Positions 26,479 through 36,810 are shown, counted from the first letter of the stretch. The stretch is 64,000 nucleotides of DNA from Streptomyces sp. NBC_01216 (GCF_035994945.1 NZ_CP108677.1:6386001-6450000); one strand, 5' to 3'. Notes: generated by a model not told the origin, from the sequence alone. Numbers and translations are program-made.

Positions 26479-26766
26479 ATGGCCTACGAGATTCCGGTGA
26501 CGCAAGCACGTGCTGAGCTCGCCGACTTGATCAACCGCGTGGTGTACGGCGACGAGCGCGTCGTCGTGACCCGGCACGGAAAGCCGCTCGTGGCGCTCGT
26601 CTCCGCAGCTGACCTGGAACGACTGGAGGCGGAGGAGGCGCGCGAGGCATCGGAGGCCGAGGAGCAGGTCGTCTCGTCGCTCTCCCGCGTCCGCACCCTC
26701 GCGTCCGCTCCGGGCGAACAGGGCCGCTTCGGCATCGCCGCGCGCCACCGCGAGCCGGGCGTCTGA
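26479..26766 (+). CDS. Phd/YefM-family antitoxin-like protein
   Basis: A 95-residue protein. Residues 1-55 are the Phd/YefM DNA-binding fold ([17 protein letters not shown], then [23 protein letters not shown]). The C-terminal ~40 residues are acidic then variable and would bind a toxin. No Doc, RelE/YoeB or PIN toxin gene follows, so it is an orphan antitoxin or a plain repressor. Start: ATG 26479, or ATG 26470 three codons earlier. It is divergent from the clpP-like gene. Confidence 0.82.
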   Translation: MAYEIPVTQARAELADLINRVVYGDERVVVTRHGKPLVALVSAADLERLEAEEAREASEAEEQVVSSLSRVRTLASAPGEQGRFGIAARHREPGV

Positions 26767-26927
26767 CCACCAGCAGGGCACCCGGTCGGACGCCGTGGGC
26801 GCGCGCCCTCCTCGTCACCGCCCAGGCCGTCGTCGCCCGGCGGGCACTCCTCGGCGACGCCGCGGTCGAGGTCCTGGTGGGCGGGCTGCGCGGGCTCATG
26901 TCCATGCGGCCGCCAAGCCCGAGTTAA
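26763..26927 (+). CDS. Possible short coupled gene after phd (uncertain)
   Basis: A 54-codon frame opens at CTG 26763, overlapping the phd stop as CTGA. It reads [19 protein letters not shown] ... [14 protein letters not shown] with host-like third-position GC. No ribosome site and no known family. It could be the missing partner of the antitoxin or only a chance frame. The rest of 26,928-27,063 is AT-richer and must hold the urease promoter. Confidence 0.25.
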   Translation: MTTSRAPGRTPWARALLVTAQAVVARRALLGDAAVEVLVGGLRGLMSMRPPSPS

Positions 26928-27063
26928 CGCGCCGGAAAAACTTCCGCCCTAACGTGCAAAGTCCGGCTCGGCGGCCCGTCATCGCAGCTCAACGGAGTAT
27001 CGAAGATCGGTAAGGTCCGCTGCTGTCCGGGGAGAGCCCGCTGGACGACTGTGAGGTGGAAGA

Positions 27064-27366
27064 GTGCAACTGACCCCGCACGAACAGGAACGCCTGCTCG
27101 TCCATGTGGCGGCGGACGTGGCGGAGAAGCGCAGGGCGCGCGGTGTGAGGCTCAACCACCCGGAGGCCGTCGCCCTGATCACCTCCCACATCCTGGAGGG
27201 TGCCCGCGACGGCCGGACCGTCGCCGAGCTCATGTCCAGTGGACGCGAGGTACTCACCCGCGACGAGGTCATGACCGGGATCCCCGAGATGCTGCACGAC
27301 GTCCAGGTCGAGGCCACCTTCCCGGACGGCACCAAGCTCGTCACCGTCCATGACCCGATCGTGTGA
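27064..27366 (+). CDS. ureA: Urease subunit gamma
   Basis: A 100-residue gamma subunit of the nickel urease, which splits urea into ammonia and carbamate in the cytoplasm. Family landmarks are the start [35 protein letters not shown], and the end [14 protein letters not shown] start at 27064. It is first of the six-gene operon ureABCFGD, and ureB follows after 16 bp. Confidence 0.96.
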   Translation: MQLTPHEQERLLVHVAADVAEKRRARGVRLNHPEAVALITSHILEGARDGRTVAELMSSGREVLTRDEVMTGIPEMLHDVQVEATFPDGTKLVTVHDPIV

Positions 27367-27382
27367 GGAAGGAGCGCCGCCG

Positions 27383-27730
27383 ATGATCCCGGGAGAGATC
27401 CTGCACGGTGACGGCCCGATCGTCCTCAACCAGGGCCGTGCCGTCACCCGCCTCACCGTCCTCAACGCCGCCGACCGGCCCGTCCAGGTCGGCTCCCACT
27501 ACCACTTCGCCGAGGCCAACCCCGGCCTGGACTTCGACCGCGCCGCGGCCCGCGGCCGGCGGTTGCACATCGCCGCCGGTACCGCCGTGCGCTTCGAGCC
27601 CGGCATTCCGGTCGAGGTCGAACTCGTCCCGCTGGCAGGCCGGCGGATCGTCCCGGGTCTGCGGGCGGAGACCGCCGGCCCCCTCGACGCCCCGGCGGGC
27701 GCCGGGGCGGAGGAGGCCCACCGTGCCTGA
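27383..27730 (+). CDS. ureB: Urease subunit beta
   Basis: A 115-residue beta subunit ([55 protein letters not shown]). GAAGGAG lies 9 nt before ATG 27383. It overlaps ureC by 8 bp. The C-terminal ~15 residues are Ala/Gly-rich and variable. Confidence 0.96.
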   Translation: MIPGEILHGDGPIVLNQGRAVTRLTVLNAADRPVQVGSHYHFAEANPGLDFDRAAARGRRLHIAAGTAVRFEPGIPVEVELVPLAGRRIVPGLRAETAGPLDAPAGAGAEEAHRA

Positions 27731-29444
27731 GCTGCACCGCGCCGTCTACGCCGACCTGTTCGGTCCCACCGTCGGCGACCGTATCCGGCTCGCCGACACC
27801 GCCCTGCTCGTCGAGATCGAGGAGGACCGCTCCGGCGGCCCCGGCCGGGCCGGCGACGAAGCCGTCTTCGGTGGCGGCAAGGTCATCCGGGAATCGATGG
27901 GCCAGTCGCGGACCACCCGCGCCCAGGGCGCACCCGACACCGTCGTCACCGGCGCCGTGGTCCTCGACCACTGGGGTGTCGTCAAAGCCGACGTCGGCAT
28001 CCGCGACGGCCGGATCACCGGCATCGGCAAGGCCGGGAACCCGGACACCATGGACGGGGTCCACCCTGACCTCGTGATCGGCCCCGAGACCGAGATCATC
28101 GTCGGCAACGGCCGGATCGTCACCGCGGGCGCCGTCGACGCCCACGTCCACTTCATCTCCCCGGGTCTCGTCGACGAGGCGCTCGCCGCCGGGATCACGA
28201 CCCTGGTCGGTGGTGGCACCGGACCCGCCGAGGGCACGAAGGCCACCACGATCACCCCCGGTCCCTGGCACCTGGCGCGCATGTTCGCGGCTCTGGAGAA
28301 CGCGCCCGTGAACATCGGTCTGCTCGGCAAGGGCAACACCATGTCCCGTGACGCCATGTACTCCCAGCTCCGGGGCGGCGCCCTGGGATTCAAGATCCAC
28401 GAGGACTGGGGGGCGACCCCGGCGGTCATCGACGCCTGCCTCGGCGTCTGTGAGGAGACCGGCGTCCAGCTCGCCGTCCACACCGACACCCTCAACGAAG
28501 CGGGATTCGTCCGGGACACCCTCGCCGCGATCGCCGGGCGCACCATCCACGCCTACCACACCGAGGGTGCGGGCGGCGGACACGCGCCGGACATCATCAC
28601 GGTGGTCTCCGAGCCGCACGTACTGCCCAGCTCCACCAACCCCACACGGCCGCACACCGTCAACACCATCGAGGAGCACCTCGACATGCTGATGGTCTGT
28701 CATCACCTCAACCCGGCCGTCCCGGAGGACCTGGCCTTCGCCGAATCCCGCATCCGGCCCTCGACGATCGCCGCCGAGGACCACCTCCACGACCTCGGCG
28801 CCGTCTCGATCATCTCCTCCGACTCCCAGGCCATGGGACGCGTCGGTGAAGTGATCATGCGGACCTGGCAGACGGCGCACGTGATGAAGCTGCGTCGCGG
28901 AGCGCTGCCCGGCGACGGCCGCGCGGACAACCACCGGGCCCGCCGCTACGTCGCGAAGTACACCATCAATCCCGCGATCGCCCAGGGCCTCGACCACGAG
29001 ATCGGCTCCGTCGAGACCGGAAAGCTCGCCGACCTGGTCCTCTGGGAGCCGGCCTTCTTCGGAGTGAAGCCCCTGGTCGTGCTGAAGGGCGGCCAGATCG
29101 CCTACGCGCAGATGGGCGACGCCAACGCCTCCATCCCCACACCCCAGCCGGTCCTGCCCCGGCCGATGTTCGGGGCCCTCGGCAAGGCCCCGGCGGCCAA
29201 CTCCGTCAACTTCGTCAGCCAGGCGGCGATCGAGGACGACCTCCCCGGACGTCTGGGGCTGGACAAGGGGTTCACGGCGATCCGGAGCACCCGGCGGATC
29301 ACGAAGGCTGACATGCGGGAGAACGACGCCATGCCGCGTGTCGAGGTCGACGCCGACACCTTCACGGTGACGATCGACGGCGATCCGGTCGAGCCTGCGC
29401 CCGCCGCCGAACTTCCGATGGCCCAGCGGTACTTCCTCTTCTGA
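27723..29444 (+). CDS. ureC: Urease subunit alpha (catalytic)
   Basis: A 573-residue catalytic subunit. Nickel ligands are visible: the HVHF pair near residue 140, the lysine that is carbamylated (GFKIHEDWG), HTDTLNE and the [15 protein letters not shown] active-site block. The flap region MVCHHLNP is also present. GTG 27723 overlaps the ureB stop. Length is normal, and no active-site residue appears lost. Confidence 0.97.
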   Translation: MPELHRAVYADLFGPTVGDRIRLADTALLVEIEEDRSGGPGRAGDEAVFGGGKVIRESMGQSRTTRAQGAPDTVVTGAVVLDHWGVVKADVGIRDGRITGIGKAGNPDTMDGVHPDLVIGPETEIIVGNGRIVTAGAVDAHVHFISPGLVDEALAAGITTLVGGGTGPAEGTKATTITPGPWHLARMFAALENAPVNIGLLGKGNTMSRDAMYSQLRGGALGFKIHEDWGATPAVIDACLGVCEETGVQLAVHTDTLNEAGFVRDTLAAIAGRTIHAYHTEGAGGGHAPDIITVVSEPHVLPSSTNPTRPHTVNTIEEHLDMLMVCHHLNPAVPEDLAFAESRIRPSTIAAEDHLHDLGAVSIISSDSQAMGRVGEVIMRTWQTAHVMKLRRGALPGDGRADNHRARRYVAKYTINPAIAQGLDHEIGSVETGKLADLVLWEPAFFGVKPLVVLKGGQIAYAQMGDANASIPTPQPVLPRPMFGALGKAPAANSVNFVSQAAIEDDLPGRLGLDKGFTAIRSTRRITKADMRENDAMPRVEVDADTFTVTIDGDPVEPAPAAELPMAQRYFLF

Positions 29445-30121
29445 TGGACGCGCACACGCCCAGCCGGGCCGCCCTGCTGGTGCTCGCCGACGGCCGCTTC
29501 CCCGCCGGCGGGCACGCCCACTCCGGCGGAGTCGAGGCCGCCGTCGCGGCGGGCCGGATCACCGACGCGGCCGGCCTGGCGGCCTTCTGCCGGGGCCGCC
29601 TGCACACCACGGGGCTGACCGCGGCGGCGCTGGCCGCGGCGGCGGCGTTCGGACACGACCCTGCCGAACTCGACGCCGCCGCCGACGCGCGGACGCCGTC
29701 TCCCGCCCTGCGGGCCGCCGCCCGCAAACTGGGCCGCCAGATGATGCGGGCCGCGCGCGCCGCCTGGCCCTGCCCCGAACTCGACGCGCTCGCCACCGCG
29801 TTCCCCCGTGGCGCCCACCAGCCCGTCGTCCTCGGCACCGCCGCCCGCGCCGCCGGACTCGGACCCTTCGACGCCGCGTCCTGCGTCGCGTACGAGACCG
29901 TCAGCGGCCCCGCGACCGCCGCCGTGCGCCTCCTCGGCCTCGACCCCTTCCAGGCCACGGCCGTCCTCGCCCGTCTCGCACCCGAACTGGACCGGGTCGC
30001 CGAGCGGGCCGCCGCTGCCGCCCGGCAGGGAGCGGACGCGCTGCCCGCCGCCTCGGCGCCGCTGCTGGACATCACCGCGGAGCAGCACGCGACCTGGCCC
30101 GTCCGCCTCTTCGCCTCCTGA
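29444..30121 (+). CDS. ureF: Urease accessory protein UreF
   Basis: A 225-residue accessory protein that, with UreD and UreG, delivers nickel to urease. It shows the [23 protein letters not shown] start and helical Ala-rich body typical of UreF in high-GC Gram-positives. Start and stop overlap the neighbour as TGATG. Confidence 0.92.
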   Translation: MDAHTPSRAALLVLADGRFPAGGHAHSGGVEAAVAAGRITDAAGLAAFCRGRLHTTGLTAAALAAAAAFGHDPAELDAAADARTPSPALRAAARKLGRQMMRAARAAWPCPELDALATAFPRGAHQPVVLGTAARAAGLGPFDAASCVAYETVSGPATAAVRLLGLDPFQATAVLARLAPELDRVAERAAAAARQGADALPAASAPLLDITAEQHATWPVRLFAS

Positions 30122-30149
30122 CCCTCCCACGGACACCCGGAGCCGCCCC

Positions 30150-30830
30150 ATGCACCTCGACCACCACCACCACCACGACGGCGCCGCCCTCTCCGCGGAC
30201 GCCCACCGCCCCGACGGCACCCGGCGCGCCCTGCGGATCGGCCTCGGCGGCCCCGTCGGCTCCGGCAAGACCGCCACCGTAGCGGCGCTCTGCCGCGCCC
30301 TGCGCGACCAGCTCTCCATCGCCGTCGTCACCAACGACATCTACACCCGTGAGGACGCCGAGTTCCTGCTCCGCAACGCCGTTCTGCCACCCGAGCGCAT
30401 CCGCGCCGTCGAGACCGGCGCCTGTCCCCACACCGCGATCCGGGACGACATCTCGGCCAATCTCGAAGCCGTCGAGGAACTGGAGGAGTCCGTCGGTCCC
30501 CTGGATCTGATCCTGGTCGAGTCCGGCGGCGACAACCTCACCGCCACCTTCTCCCGGGGGCTGGTCGACGCTCAGGTCTTCGTCATCGACGTGGCCGGCG
30601 GTGACGACATCCCGCGCAAGGGCGGCCCCGGCGTCACGACATCCGACCTGTTGGTCGTCAACAAGACCGACCTCGCCCCGCATGTCGGTTCCGACCTGCG
30701 GCGAATGGCGCGCGACGCGGCGCGACAGCGGGGCGACCTGCCCGTCGCGTTCACCTCCCTGACCGGCGTGGAGGGTGTCGCCCCCGTCGCCGCCTGGGTC
30801 CGCGAGCGGCTCGCCGCCTGGTCCGCATGA
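30150..30830 (+). CDS. ureG: Urease accessory GTPase UreG with His-rich N-terminus
   Basis: A 226-residue SIMIBI-class GTPase driving nickel insertion. It has the P-loop [24 protein letters not shown], the metal-site motif [20 protein letters not shown] and the guanine motif NKTDL. Residues 2-8 (HLDHHHH) form a histidine-rich start. No ureE (nickel metallochaperone) is present in the operon, so the His cluster may take over nickel binding, which is inference. It overlaps ureD by 4 bp. Confidence 0.96.
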   Translation: MHLDHHHHHDGAALSADAHRPDGTRRALRIGLGGPVGSGKTATVAALCRALRDQLSIAVVTNDIYTREDAEFLLRNAVLPPERIRAVETGACPHTAIRDDISANLEAVEELEESVGPLDLILVESGGDNLTATFSRGLVDAQVFVIDVAGGDDIPRKGGPGVTTSDLLVVNKTDLAPHVGSDLRRMARDAARQRGDLPVAFTSLTGVEGVAPVAAWVRERLAAWSA

Positions 30831-31570
30831 GCGTGCGCGCCACCGCCCGGCTCGTCGCAGACGCCGACGGCGGGCTGCCGCTCCTGGAGAGCGACGGGCC
30901 TCTCGCCCTGCGCCGCACCCGCGGCACCGGCACCCGCACCCGGGTCACCGTCGTCGGCGCCATGAGCGCCCCCCTCGGCGGTGACCGGCTCGCCGTCGAG
31001 GCGGAGGCGCGTGCCGGCGCCCGGCTCCAGGTCGGCTCGGCCGCCGCCACGATCGCGCTTCCCGGCCCGACCGCCGAGCCCGCCTCCTACGACGTCCGGC
31101 TGACCGTCGGTGCCCACGCGGAGCTGCGCTGGCTGCCCGAGCCGCTCGTCTCCGCCCGCGGGTCCCTCCTGCGGATGCGGACGACCGCCGAACTCGCCGC
31201 CACCGCGCGGCTGGTACTGCGCGAGGAGCAGATCCTCGGCCGCCACGGCGAGACACCGGGGACGCTCGCCAGCCGGCTGACCGTCCGCCGCGCCGGCCGG
31301 CCGCTGCTCGACCAGGAACTCGGCTACGGACCCGGCGCCCCCGACGGCTGGGACGGCGGAGCCGTCCTGGCCGGCCATCGGGCGACCGGGCAACTCCTCG
31401 TCGTCGCACCCGAGTTCGAAGACAAGCCGGTAGAGCCGCGACTGCTCGGCGAGAACGCCGTCCTCGTCCCGCTGGCCGGGCCCGCGGCACTGGTCACCGC
31501 GGTGGCACCCGACGCGCTCCGGCTGCGCCGCGTCCTGGACGAGGCGCTGCTCGCCCTGGCGCCCGCCTGA
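30827..31570 (+). CDS. ureD: Urease accessory protein UreD
   Basis: A 247-residue UreD/UreH scaffold protein that forms the UreDFG complex on apo-urease. Features: [19 protein letters not shown] start, a beta-rich core ([27 protein letters not shown]) and [28 protein letters not shown] overlaps the ureG stop as ATGA. It is last in the operon, and its stop is followed by a repeat copy. Confidence 0.92.
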   Translation: MSVRATARLVADADGGLPLLESDGPLALRRTRGTGTRTRVTVVGAMSAPLGGDRLAVEAEARAGARLQVGSAAATIALPGPTAEPASYDVRLTVGAHAELRWLPEPLVSARGSLLRMRTTAELAATARLVLREEQILGRHGETPGTLASRLTVRRAGRPLLDQELGYGPGAPDGWDGGAVLAGHRATGQLLVVAPEFEDKPVEPRLLGENAVLVPLAGPAALVTAVAPDALRLRRVLDEALLALAPA

Positions 31571-31612
31571 GCTGATCACCCGTCGGGTCGCCTTCGGTCG
31601 ACAGGCTCTGAG
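31568..31612 (+). repeat. Stop-codon-abutting repeat, copy 5 (diverged)
   Basis: It starts at the ureD TGA and reads CACCCGTCGGGTCGCC, then TTCGGTCGACAGGCTCTGAG. The right arm is intact, while the left arm has drifted. It may serve as the urease operon terminator. Confidence 0.6.
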
Positions 31613-31813
31613 TGCCCGTCGACCCGTCCGGAGCCCACCCGGGGCGTGGGGCTCACCGCTCAGCGGTACCCCCCTGTCCGGTTATGGGTTCGGCAAAGAA
31701 ACGCCTGTGCGCCCTTTTGCCGTGAGCGGCTCGGACGAAAGGATCCCCCGGGACGGACCGACCGATTTCACGGCGCCGCGACGAGGGCGGCGCCGACACG
31801 AGGGGGAAACCAC

Positions 31814-33394
31814 GTGAGACGCGTGAGTATGCTCGGCTCGACCGGCGCCCTGATAGCCGGCGTGCTGTCGGCCACGGTGCTGGCGGCACCACCCGCCGGA
31901 GCCGACAGCCGCGACCACCGTTCCCACGCGGAGTACCGCGGTGCCGTGATCGCCGCCGACCGGGCCGCGCGGCGGGGCATCGACTGGGCGGACTGCCCGG
32001 CCGGCTGGGGGCTGGAGAAACCGATCCAGTGCGGCCGGGTGACCGTTCCCCTCGACTACGCCCGGCCGTACGGCCGGCAGATCGAGATCGCCGTCGACCG
32101 TGTCGCCGCCACCGGCACCGCCGCCGAGCACCAGGGTGCGCTCGTGTACAACCCCGGCGGCCCCGGGGGATCCGGCCTGCGTTTCCCGCGCCGGGTCGTC
32201 ACCAGGAACGCGATCTGGGCGAACACCGCCAGGGCCTACGACTTCGTGGGCTTCGACCCGCGCGGAGTCGGCCACTCGGCCCCCCTCTCCTGCGTCGACC
32301 CGGCCGAGTTCGTCAAGGGTCCCAAGCCCGACCCGGTCCCCGACACCGAGGCCGACAAGCGTGCCCAGCGCAAGCTCGCCGCCGAGTACGCCGCCGGATG
32401 CGCCGAGAAGAGCGGCGACCTGCTGCCGCACATGAACACCCCCGACACCGCCCGGGACCTGGACGTCATCCGGGCCGCACTCGGCGAACGGAAGCTCAAC
32501 TTCGTCGGAGTCTCCTACGGCACCTACCTCGGAGCCGTCTACGGCAGCCTCTTTCCGGCCCACGTCCGGCGCATGGTGCTCGACAGCGTCGTGAACCCCT
32601 CGACGCGCAAGATCTGGTATGGGGTCAACCTCGACCAGGACATCGCCTTCGAGGGCCGGCTCGAGGACTGGATGACCTGGGTCGCCCGCAACGACGCCAC
32701 CTACCACCTCGGCGACACCTACGCCGAGGTCCGCCGCCAGTGGGAGACCCTGCGCGCCGCGGCCAAGGAGCACCCGCTCGGGGGCACGGTCGGCCCGGCC
32801 GAGCTCATCGGCTTCTTCCAGAACGCCCCGTACTACGACTCCATGTGGGCCCCCGTCGCCGCGGCGTGGAGCTCCTACGCCGCCGGCGACCCCCAGCCGC
32901 TCGTGGACGCCGCCGCCGGGGACCCCACCGACACGGCCGGCAACATCGCCGCGGAGAACGGCAACGCCGTCTACAACGCCGTCGAGTGCGGCGACGCGCC
33001 CTGGCCGACCGACTGGCGGACCTGGGACCGGGACAACAGCCGGCTGCACGCGCGCTACCCGTTCATGACCTGGGCCAACGCCTGGATGAACCTGCCCTGC
33101 GCCACCTGGTCCGCGCCGCCGCGCCGGCCGACCGAGATCCGCACCGGCCGGGGACTCCCGCCGGTGCTCATCGCGCAGTCCGAGCGCGACGCGGCCACGC
33201 CGTACGCCGGAGCCGTCGAGCTGCACAAGCGGTTCAAGGGCTCGCGGCTGATCACCGAGAGGGACGCCGGGTCACACGGCATCACCACCCTGGTCAACCC
33301 GTGCCTCAACACCAGGGTGGAGGCGTACCTGCTGACCGGGCGACTGGACCACGCGGACGTGACCTGCGGGCCGCACGCTCCGCCCCGCCCGTAA
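31814..33394 (+). CDS. Secreted tripeptidyl aminopeptidase (alpha/beta hydrolase)
   Basis: A 526-residue exported S33-type peptidase related to Streptomyces tripeptidyl aminopeptidases. The N-terminal signal peptide is MLGSTGALIAGVLSATVLAAP with cleavage near AGADS. The oxyanion region is YNPGGPGGSG, the nucleophile GVSYGTYLGA, the acid in AQSERDAATP and the histidine in GSHGI. A TAP-like C-terminal domain carries cysteines (PCATW, NPCLN, VTCG) likely to form disulfides. GTG 31814 is preceded by GAGGGGGAAA. It would release N-terminal tripeptides from extracellular proteins. Confidence 0.88.
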   Translation: MRRVSMLGSTGALIAGVLSATVLAAPPAGADSRDHRSHAEYRGAVIAADRAARRGIDWADCPAGWGLEKPIQCGRVTVPLDYARPYGRQIEIAVDRVAATGTAAEHQGALVYNPGGPGGSGLRFPRRVVTRNAIWANTARAYDFVGFDPRGVGHSAPLSCVDPAEFVKGPKPDPVPDTEADKRAQRKLAAEYAAGCAEKSGDLLPHMNTPDTARDLDVIRAALGERKLNFVGVSYGTYLGAVYGSLFPAHVRRMVLDSVVNPSTRKIWYGVNLDQDIAFEGRLEDWMTWVARNDATYHLGDTYAEVRRQWETLRAAAKEHPLGGTVGPAELIGFFQNAPYYDSMWAPVAAAWSSYAAGDPQPLVDAAAGDPTDTAGNIAAENGNAVYNAVECGDAPWPTDWRTWDRDNSRLHARYPFMTWANAWMNLPCATWSAPPRRPTEIRTGRGLPPVLIAQSERDAATPYAGAVELHKRFKGSRLITERDAGSHGITTLVNPCLNTRVEAYLLTGRLDHADVTCGPHAPPRP

Positions 33395-33454
33395 CTCCGG
33401 TGGGCGTGGGCGGCCGTGCGCCACGGCCCCGCCCCGCCCGCGGGAAGCGGTACA

Positions 33455-33501
33455 CGGGAGCCGCCCTTCCGGTACACGACGGCCGGACGCGACGGCTCCC
33501 G
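33455..33501. terminator. Possible bidirectional terminator
   Basis: Arms CGGGAGCCG (33,455-33,463) and CGGCTCCCG (33,493-33,501), with a TCCGG/CCGGA pair nested inside. It lies between the convergent aminopeptidase and PlsC genes. Confidence 0.4.
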
Positions 33502-33553
33502 GTGCGCCGGCCGCGGCACCCCCACCGCGCCGTCGCTCCGCTCGCCGGACCCG

Positions 33554-34297
33554 TCAGCGGCCCCTGCGCGGGAACCCGCGCGTCCGCCGAGTGCTCCGCG
33601 CCCCGGCCCCCGGCGGGACCTCCGCCTCGGCCTCCTTGACGCGGGCCGCGTAGGCGTCCACGTACTCCTGCCCGGACAGCGCCAGGATCTCGTACATGAT
33701 CTCGTCCGTGACCGCGCGGATCGCCGCCTTCTCGCCCTCCATGCCCGCGTAGCGGGAGAAGTCCAGCGGCGCCCCGAAGCGGATGGTGACCCGCCTGACC
33801 CTCGGTACGATCCTGCCGGGTGGCTGGATCTCGAAGGTGCCCACCATCGCGCACGGAATCACCGGGACACCGGCCGTGACCGCCATGACCGCGACCCCGA
33901 CCTTGCCCTTGTACAGCCGTCCGTCGTGCGAGCGGGTCCCCTCGGGATAGATGCCGAGTAACTCGCCCCGGGCCAGCACGCCGAGACCCTCGCGGATCGC
34001 GGCCCGTCCCGCTTCCTTCCCGGACCGGTCCACCGGGATCTGCCCCACGCTGCGGAAGAAGGCGGCGGTGAGACGGCCCTTCAGACCCGGACCCGTGAAG
34101 TACTCCTGCTTGGCCAGGAAGGTGATCCGCCGCTTGAGCACGACCGGCATCAGGAAATGGTCGGAGAACGACAGGTGGTTCCCGGCGATGATGGCGGCGC
34201 CGTCCTCCGGAACGTGCTCCAGTCCCTCGATCCGCGGGCGGAAGGCCACCCTCAGCAGCGGTCCGAGCAGAACGTACTTGAGCACGTAGTAGAACAC
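33554..34297 (-). CDS. plsC: 1-acyl-sn-glycerol-3-phosphate acyltransferase
   Basis: A ~247-residue PlsC-family enzyme that adds the second acyl chain in phosphatidic-acid synthesis at the membrane. Motif I NHLSFSD (HxxxxD) and motif III YPEGTRS are clear, and the first ~20 residues are hydrophobic. The GTG at 34297 gives the family N-terminus (FYYVLKYVLLGPLL). The C-terminal ~25 residues are basic and of low complexity. Confidence 0.9.
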   Translation of the reverse strand: MFYYVLKYVLLGPLLRVAFRPRIEGLEHVPEDGAAIIAGNHLSFSDHFLMPVVLKRRITFLAKQEYFTGPGLKGRLTAAFFRSVGQIPVDRSGKEAGRAAIREGLGVLARGELLGIYPEGTRSHDGRLYKGKVGVAVMAVTAGVPVIPCAMVGTFEIQPPGRIVPRVRRVTIRFGAPLDFSRYAGMEGEKAAIRAVTDEIMYEILALSGQEYVDAYAARVKEAEAEVPPGAGARSTRRTRGFPRRGR

Positions 34298-34380
34298 CGG
34301 CGGCCCCCGTCCATGTCTGAGGGTTCCTTTGTAACGACTTGGGCGGGCGCGGTCCACCGCAGGGGAGCACACTGGGACCG

Positions 34381-35406
34381 ATGGCAGCCGAGCGTCGACG
34401 TCCACGGCCCGGCGCAGCCGTCGCCGTGCTGTTGTGCGCGGTGATGACCGCCGGGTCGTACGGATGCTCCGACGCGGGCACACCCCGGCCCGTGCCCGCG
34501 TCCGCTCCGGCCACCCCCAGCACTCCGGTGGCACCCGCCACCCCCCGCCCGTCCGGTCTCTCACCGCTTACCGGCCTGCCCGCCCGGCCCGCGCCGGTAC
34601 TCGGCGTGAAGATCGACAACGCTGCGGCGGCCCGCCCGCACACCGGCCTGGGCGCGGCCGACCTGGTCTACGTCGAGCAGGTCGAGGGCGGCCAGACCCG
34701 GCTCCTCGCGGTCTTCTCCTCCCGGCTCCCCGAACGCACCGGTCCGGTCCGCAGCGCCCGGGAGTCCGACATCGAGCTGCTCGCCCAGTTCGGTGAGCCG
34801 GCACTGGCCTACTCGGGTTCCCAGAGCGCCCTCGAACCGCTCCTCACCGCCGCTCCGCTGATCGCCCTGCCGCAGGAGGCGGCCCCCGGGGCCTTCGTCC
34901 GCGGCTCCGCCCGCGCCGCGCCCCACAACCTGTACCTGCTGCCCGGACGGGCTCTCGCGGCGGCTCCCGGGGCGAGCCTCGCCCGGGACATCGGCTTCCG
35001 GTTCGGGCCGGCCCCCGAGGGCGGTACCCCGGTCCGCGAGCACACCGTGCGCTACCCCGCCGCCCGCTACGCCTTCACCTGGTCCGTCGCGGACGGGGCA
35101 TGGCGGGTGGCGATGGACGGCACGGCGGCGCGGACCACCGACGAGGGACCGCTGCGGGCGGCGACCGTCGTGGTCCAGTACGTCGACATCCGGCCGTCGC
35201 GCTTCCACGACTTCCTCGGGAACACCTCCCCGTTCACGGTGACCACCGGCTCCGGGACCGCGCTCGTGCTGCGCGACGGACGGGCCTACGAAGCCCGCTG
35301 GAACCGGCCCGATGCCACGGCCGGCACCAGTTTCACCACGCCGGCCGGGGCGCCGCTGGACTTCGCCGCCGGCCAGGTCTGGGTCGTGCTCGCGCCGCGC
35401 GTCTGA
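34381..35406 (+). CDS. DUF3048 domain lipoprotein (YerB-like)
   Basis: A 341-residue exported protein. A hydrophobic N-terminus (AVAVLLCAVMTAGSYGC) ends in a cysteine that may be a lipoprotein attachment site, followed by a Pro/Ala/Thr linker. The body is DUF3048 (LTGLPARPAPVLGVKIDN; RPHTGLGAADLVYVEQVEGG; GPVRSARESDIEL) plus the C-terminal DUF3048_C (PFTVTTGSGTALVLRDGRAYEARW). B. subtilis YerB is a related lipoprotein of unclear function. ATG 34381. Confidence 0.85.
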   Translation: MAAERRRPRPGAAVAVLLCAVMTAGSYGCSDAGTPRPVPASAPATPSTPVAPATPRPSGLSPLTGLPARPAPVLGVKIDNAAAARPHTGLGAADLVYVEQVEGGQTRLLAVFSSRLPERTGPVRSARESDIELLAQFGEPALAYSGSQSALEPLLTAAPLIALPQEAAPGAFVRGSARAAPHNLYLLPGRALAAAPGASLARDIGFRFGPAPEGGTPVREHTVRYPAARYAFTWSVADGAWRVAMDGTAARTTDEGPLRAATVVVQYVDIRPSRFHDFLGNTSPFTVTTGSGTALVLRDGRAYEARWNRPDATAGTSFTTPAGAPLDFAAGQVWVVLAPRV

Positions 35407-35419
35407 CCGCGCCGCGTGC

Positions 35420-35626
35420 TCAGCTCTGGGGTCCCGGTCGGCCGGGACCGCGCCGCGGTGCCACCGGAACGTTGCTGTCCGCGGCGGCCAGCCCGATCGT
35501 GATCACGCCGAGCACCACCCAGCCGAACCACAACAGGCCGTTGCTCCCCAGTGCCACCGTGTACGCCGTCGTCAGCACCAGGGCCGCGACGGTGATCACG
35601 CTCATCGCCTTCGTGGGACCGGACAT
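35420..35626 (-). CDS. Small two-helix membrane protein
   Basis: A 68-residue protein with two hydrophobic segments (MSVITVAALVLTTAYTVAL and GLLWFGWVVLGVITIGLAA) and a basic Pro-rich tail. The ribosome site GAGGAGG before ATG 35626 supports a real gene. I recognise no family function. Confidence 0.75.
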   Translation of the reverse strand: MSGPTKAMSVITVAALVLTTAYTVALGSNGLLWFGWVVLGVITIGLAAADSNVPVAPRRGPGRPGPQS

Positions 35627-35774
35627 GGGTCCGCCCTCCTCATGACGGGGCCGTCGGGCCCATCGTCACCCCGGAGGAGGGGTGCGCGCTACTCCCGGGA
35701 CGCCACCGGGCCGGTGCGCCGCCCCGGATGGCCTTCGCGGCACCCGGGGCCTACGCTGCGGGACCCGCGGCGGT

Positions 35775-36725
35775 CTACTGCTCGCGGGTCCGCAGCGAGG
35801 CCAGATAGGCGTTGTACGCCTCCAGCTCCCTGTCCCCGTCGCGGTCGGCCGCCCGGTCCTTGCGCACGGCCTGCCGCTGTTCGGAGTGGTACCACTGGTA
35901 GACGAGGGCGATGAGCACCAGGACGGACGGGATCTCGCTGAACGCCCAGGCGATACCGCCCGCCGCGTTCTGGTCGGCGAGCGCGTCGATCGCCAGCGAG
36001 GCCGGCGGGTTCTCGTACACCTCGACCATCGGCTGCGTCGCCATCATCAGGGCGATGCCGAAGAAGGCGTGGAACGGCATGCCCGCGAAGAGCTCCAGCA
36101 TCCGCATCACGTAGCCGGGGCGGTGCGGGCCCGGGTCCACGCCCATGATCGGCCAGAAGAAGACGAGACCCACCGCGAGGAAGTGCACCATCATGCCGAT
36201 GTGCCCCACCTTCGACCCCATCAGGGTGTCGAAGAGCGGCGTGAAGTACAGGCCGTAGAGGCTCGCGATGAACAACGGGATCGTGAACGCCGGATGCGTG
36301 ACGAACCGCAGGTACCGGCTGTGCAGGAGCATCAGCAGCCACTCGCGGGGCCCCTTCGTCCCCCGGGCCGCGACCGGCAGGGCCCGCAGTGCCAGGGTCA
36401 CCGGCGCGCCGAGCAGCAGCAGGATCGGCGACAGCATCGAGATGACCATGTGCTGCACCATGTGCACGCTGAACATGACCATGCCGTAGTCGTTCAGCTT
36501 GGTGCACATCATCAGGGCGATGCTCAGCACGCCGGCCGCGAAGAACACCGTCCGGCTGACCGGCCAGCCGTCGCCGCGAGCCCGTAGCCGCGCCACACCC
36601 CAGCCGTACAGGGCGAGGCCCGCCGCACACCCGACGAGGAAGAAGGGGTCCGCGGAGAACTCCAGCCCCCGCCCCAGCGTGAACGGCGGCAGATCCATGG
36701 TCATGCCGTGCCCGCTGTGATCCAT
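35775..36725 (-). CDS. Cytochrome c oxidase assembly factor CtaG-type
   Basis: A 316-residue polytopic membrane protein of the caa3_CtaG family, with about seven hydrophobic segments and histidine-bearing motifs (MFSVHMVQHMVISML; GHIGMMVHFLAVGLVFFWP; FHAFFGIALMM). It begins MDHSGHGMTMD, rich in His and Met, which suggests copper binding near the membrane surface. It probably helps insert copper into cytochrome c oxidase, by analogy. Confidence 0.88.
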   Translation of the reverse strand: MDHSGHGMTMDLPPFTLGRGLEFSADPFFLVGCAAGLALYGWGVARLRARGDGWPVSRTVFFAAGVLSIALMMCTKLNDYGMVMFSVHMVQHMVISMLSPILLLLGAPVTLALRALPVAARGTKGPREWLLMLLHSRYLRFVTHPAFTIPLFIASLYGLYFTPLFDTLMGSKVGHIGMMVHFLAVGLVFFWPIMGVDPGPHRPGYVMRMLELFAGMPFHAFFGIALMMATQPMVEVYENPPASLAIDALADQNAAGGIAWAFSEIPSVLVLIALVYQWYHSEQRQAVRKDRAADRDGDRELEAYNAYLASLRTREQ

Positions 36726-36774
36726 CCGTGTACTCCTGGAGCCCGATTCGCGCTTGTTGTCCGCACCAGACTAG

Positions 36775-36810
36775 AACCGCCCCCGGTCGCGGACGCGACC
36801 GGGGGCGGTT
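36775..36810. terminator. Strong terminator hairpin after pfkA
   Basis: A perfect 16-bp stem, AACCGCCCCCGGTCGC with GCGACCGGGGGCGGTT, around a GGAC tetraloop, 20 bp downstream of the pfkA stop. It is among the strongest hairpins in the window. Confidence 0.85.
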
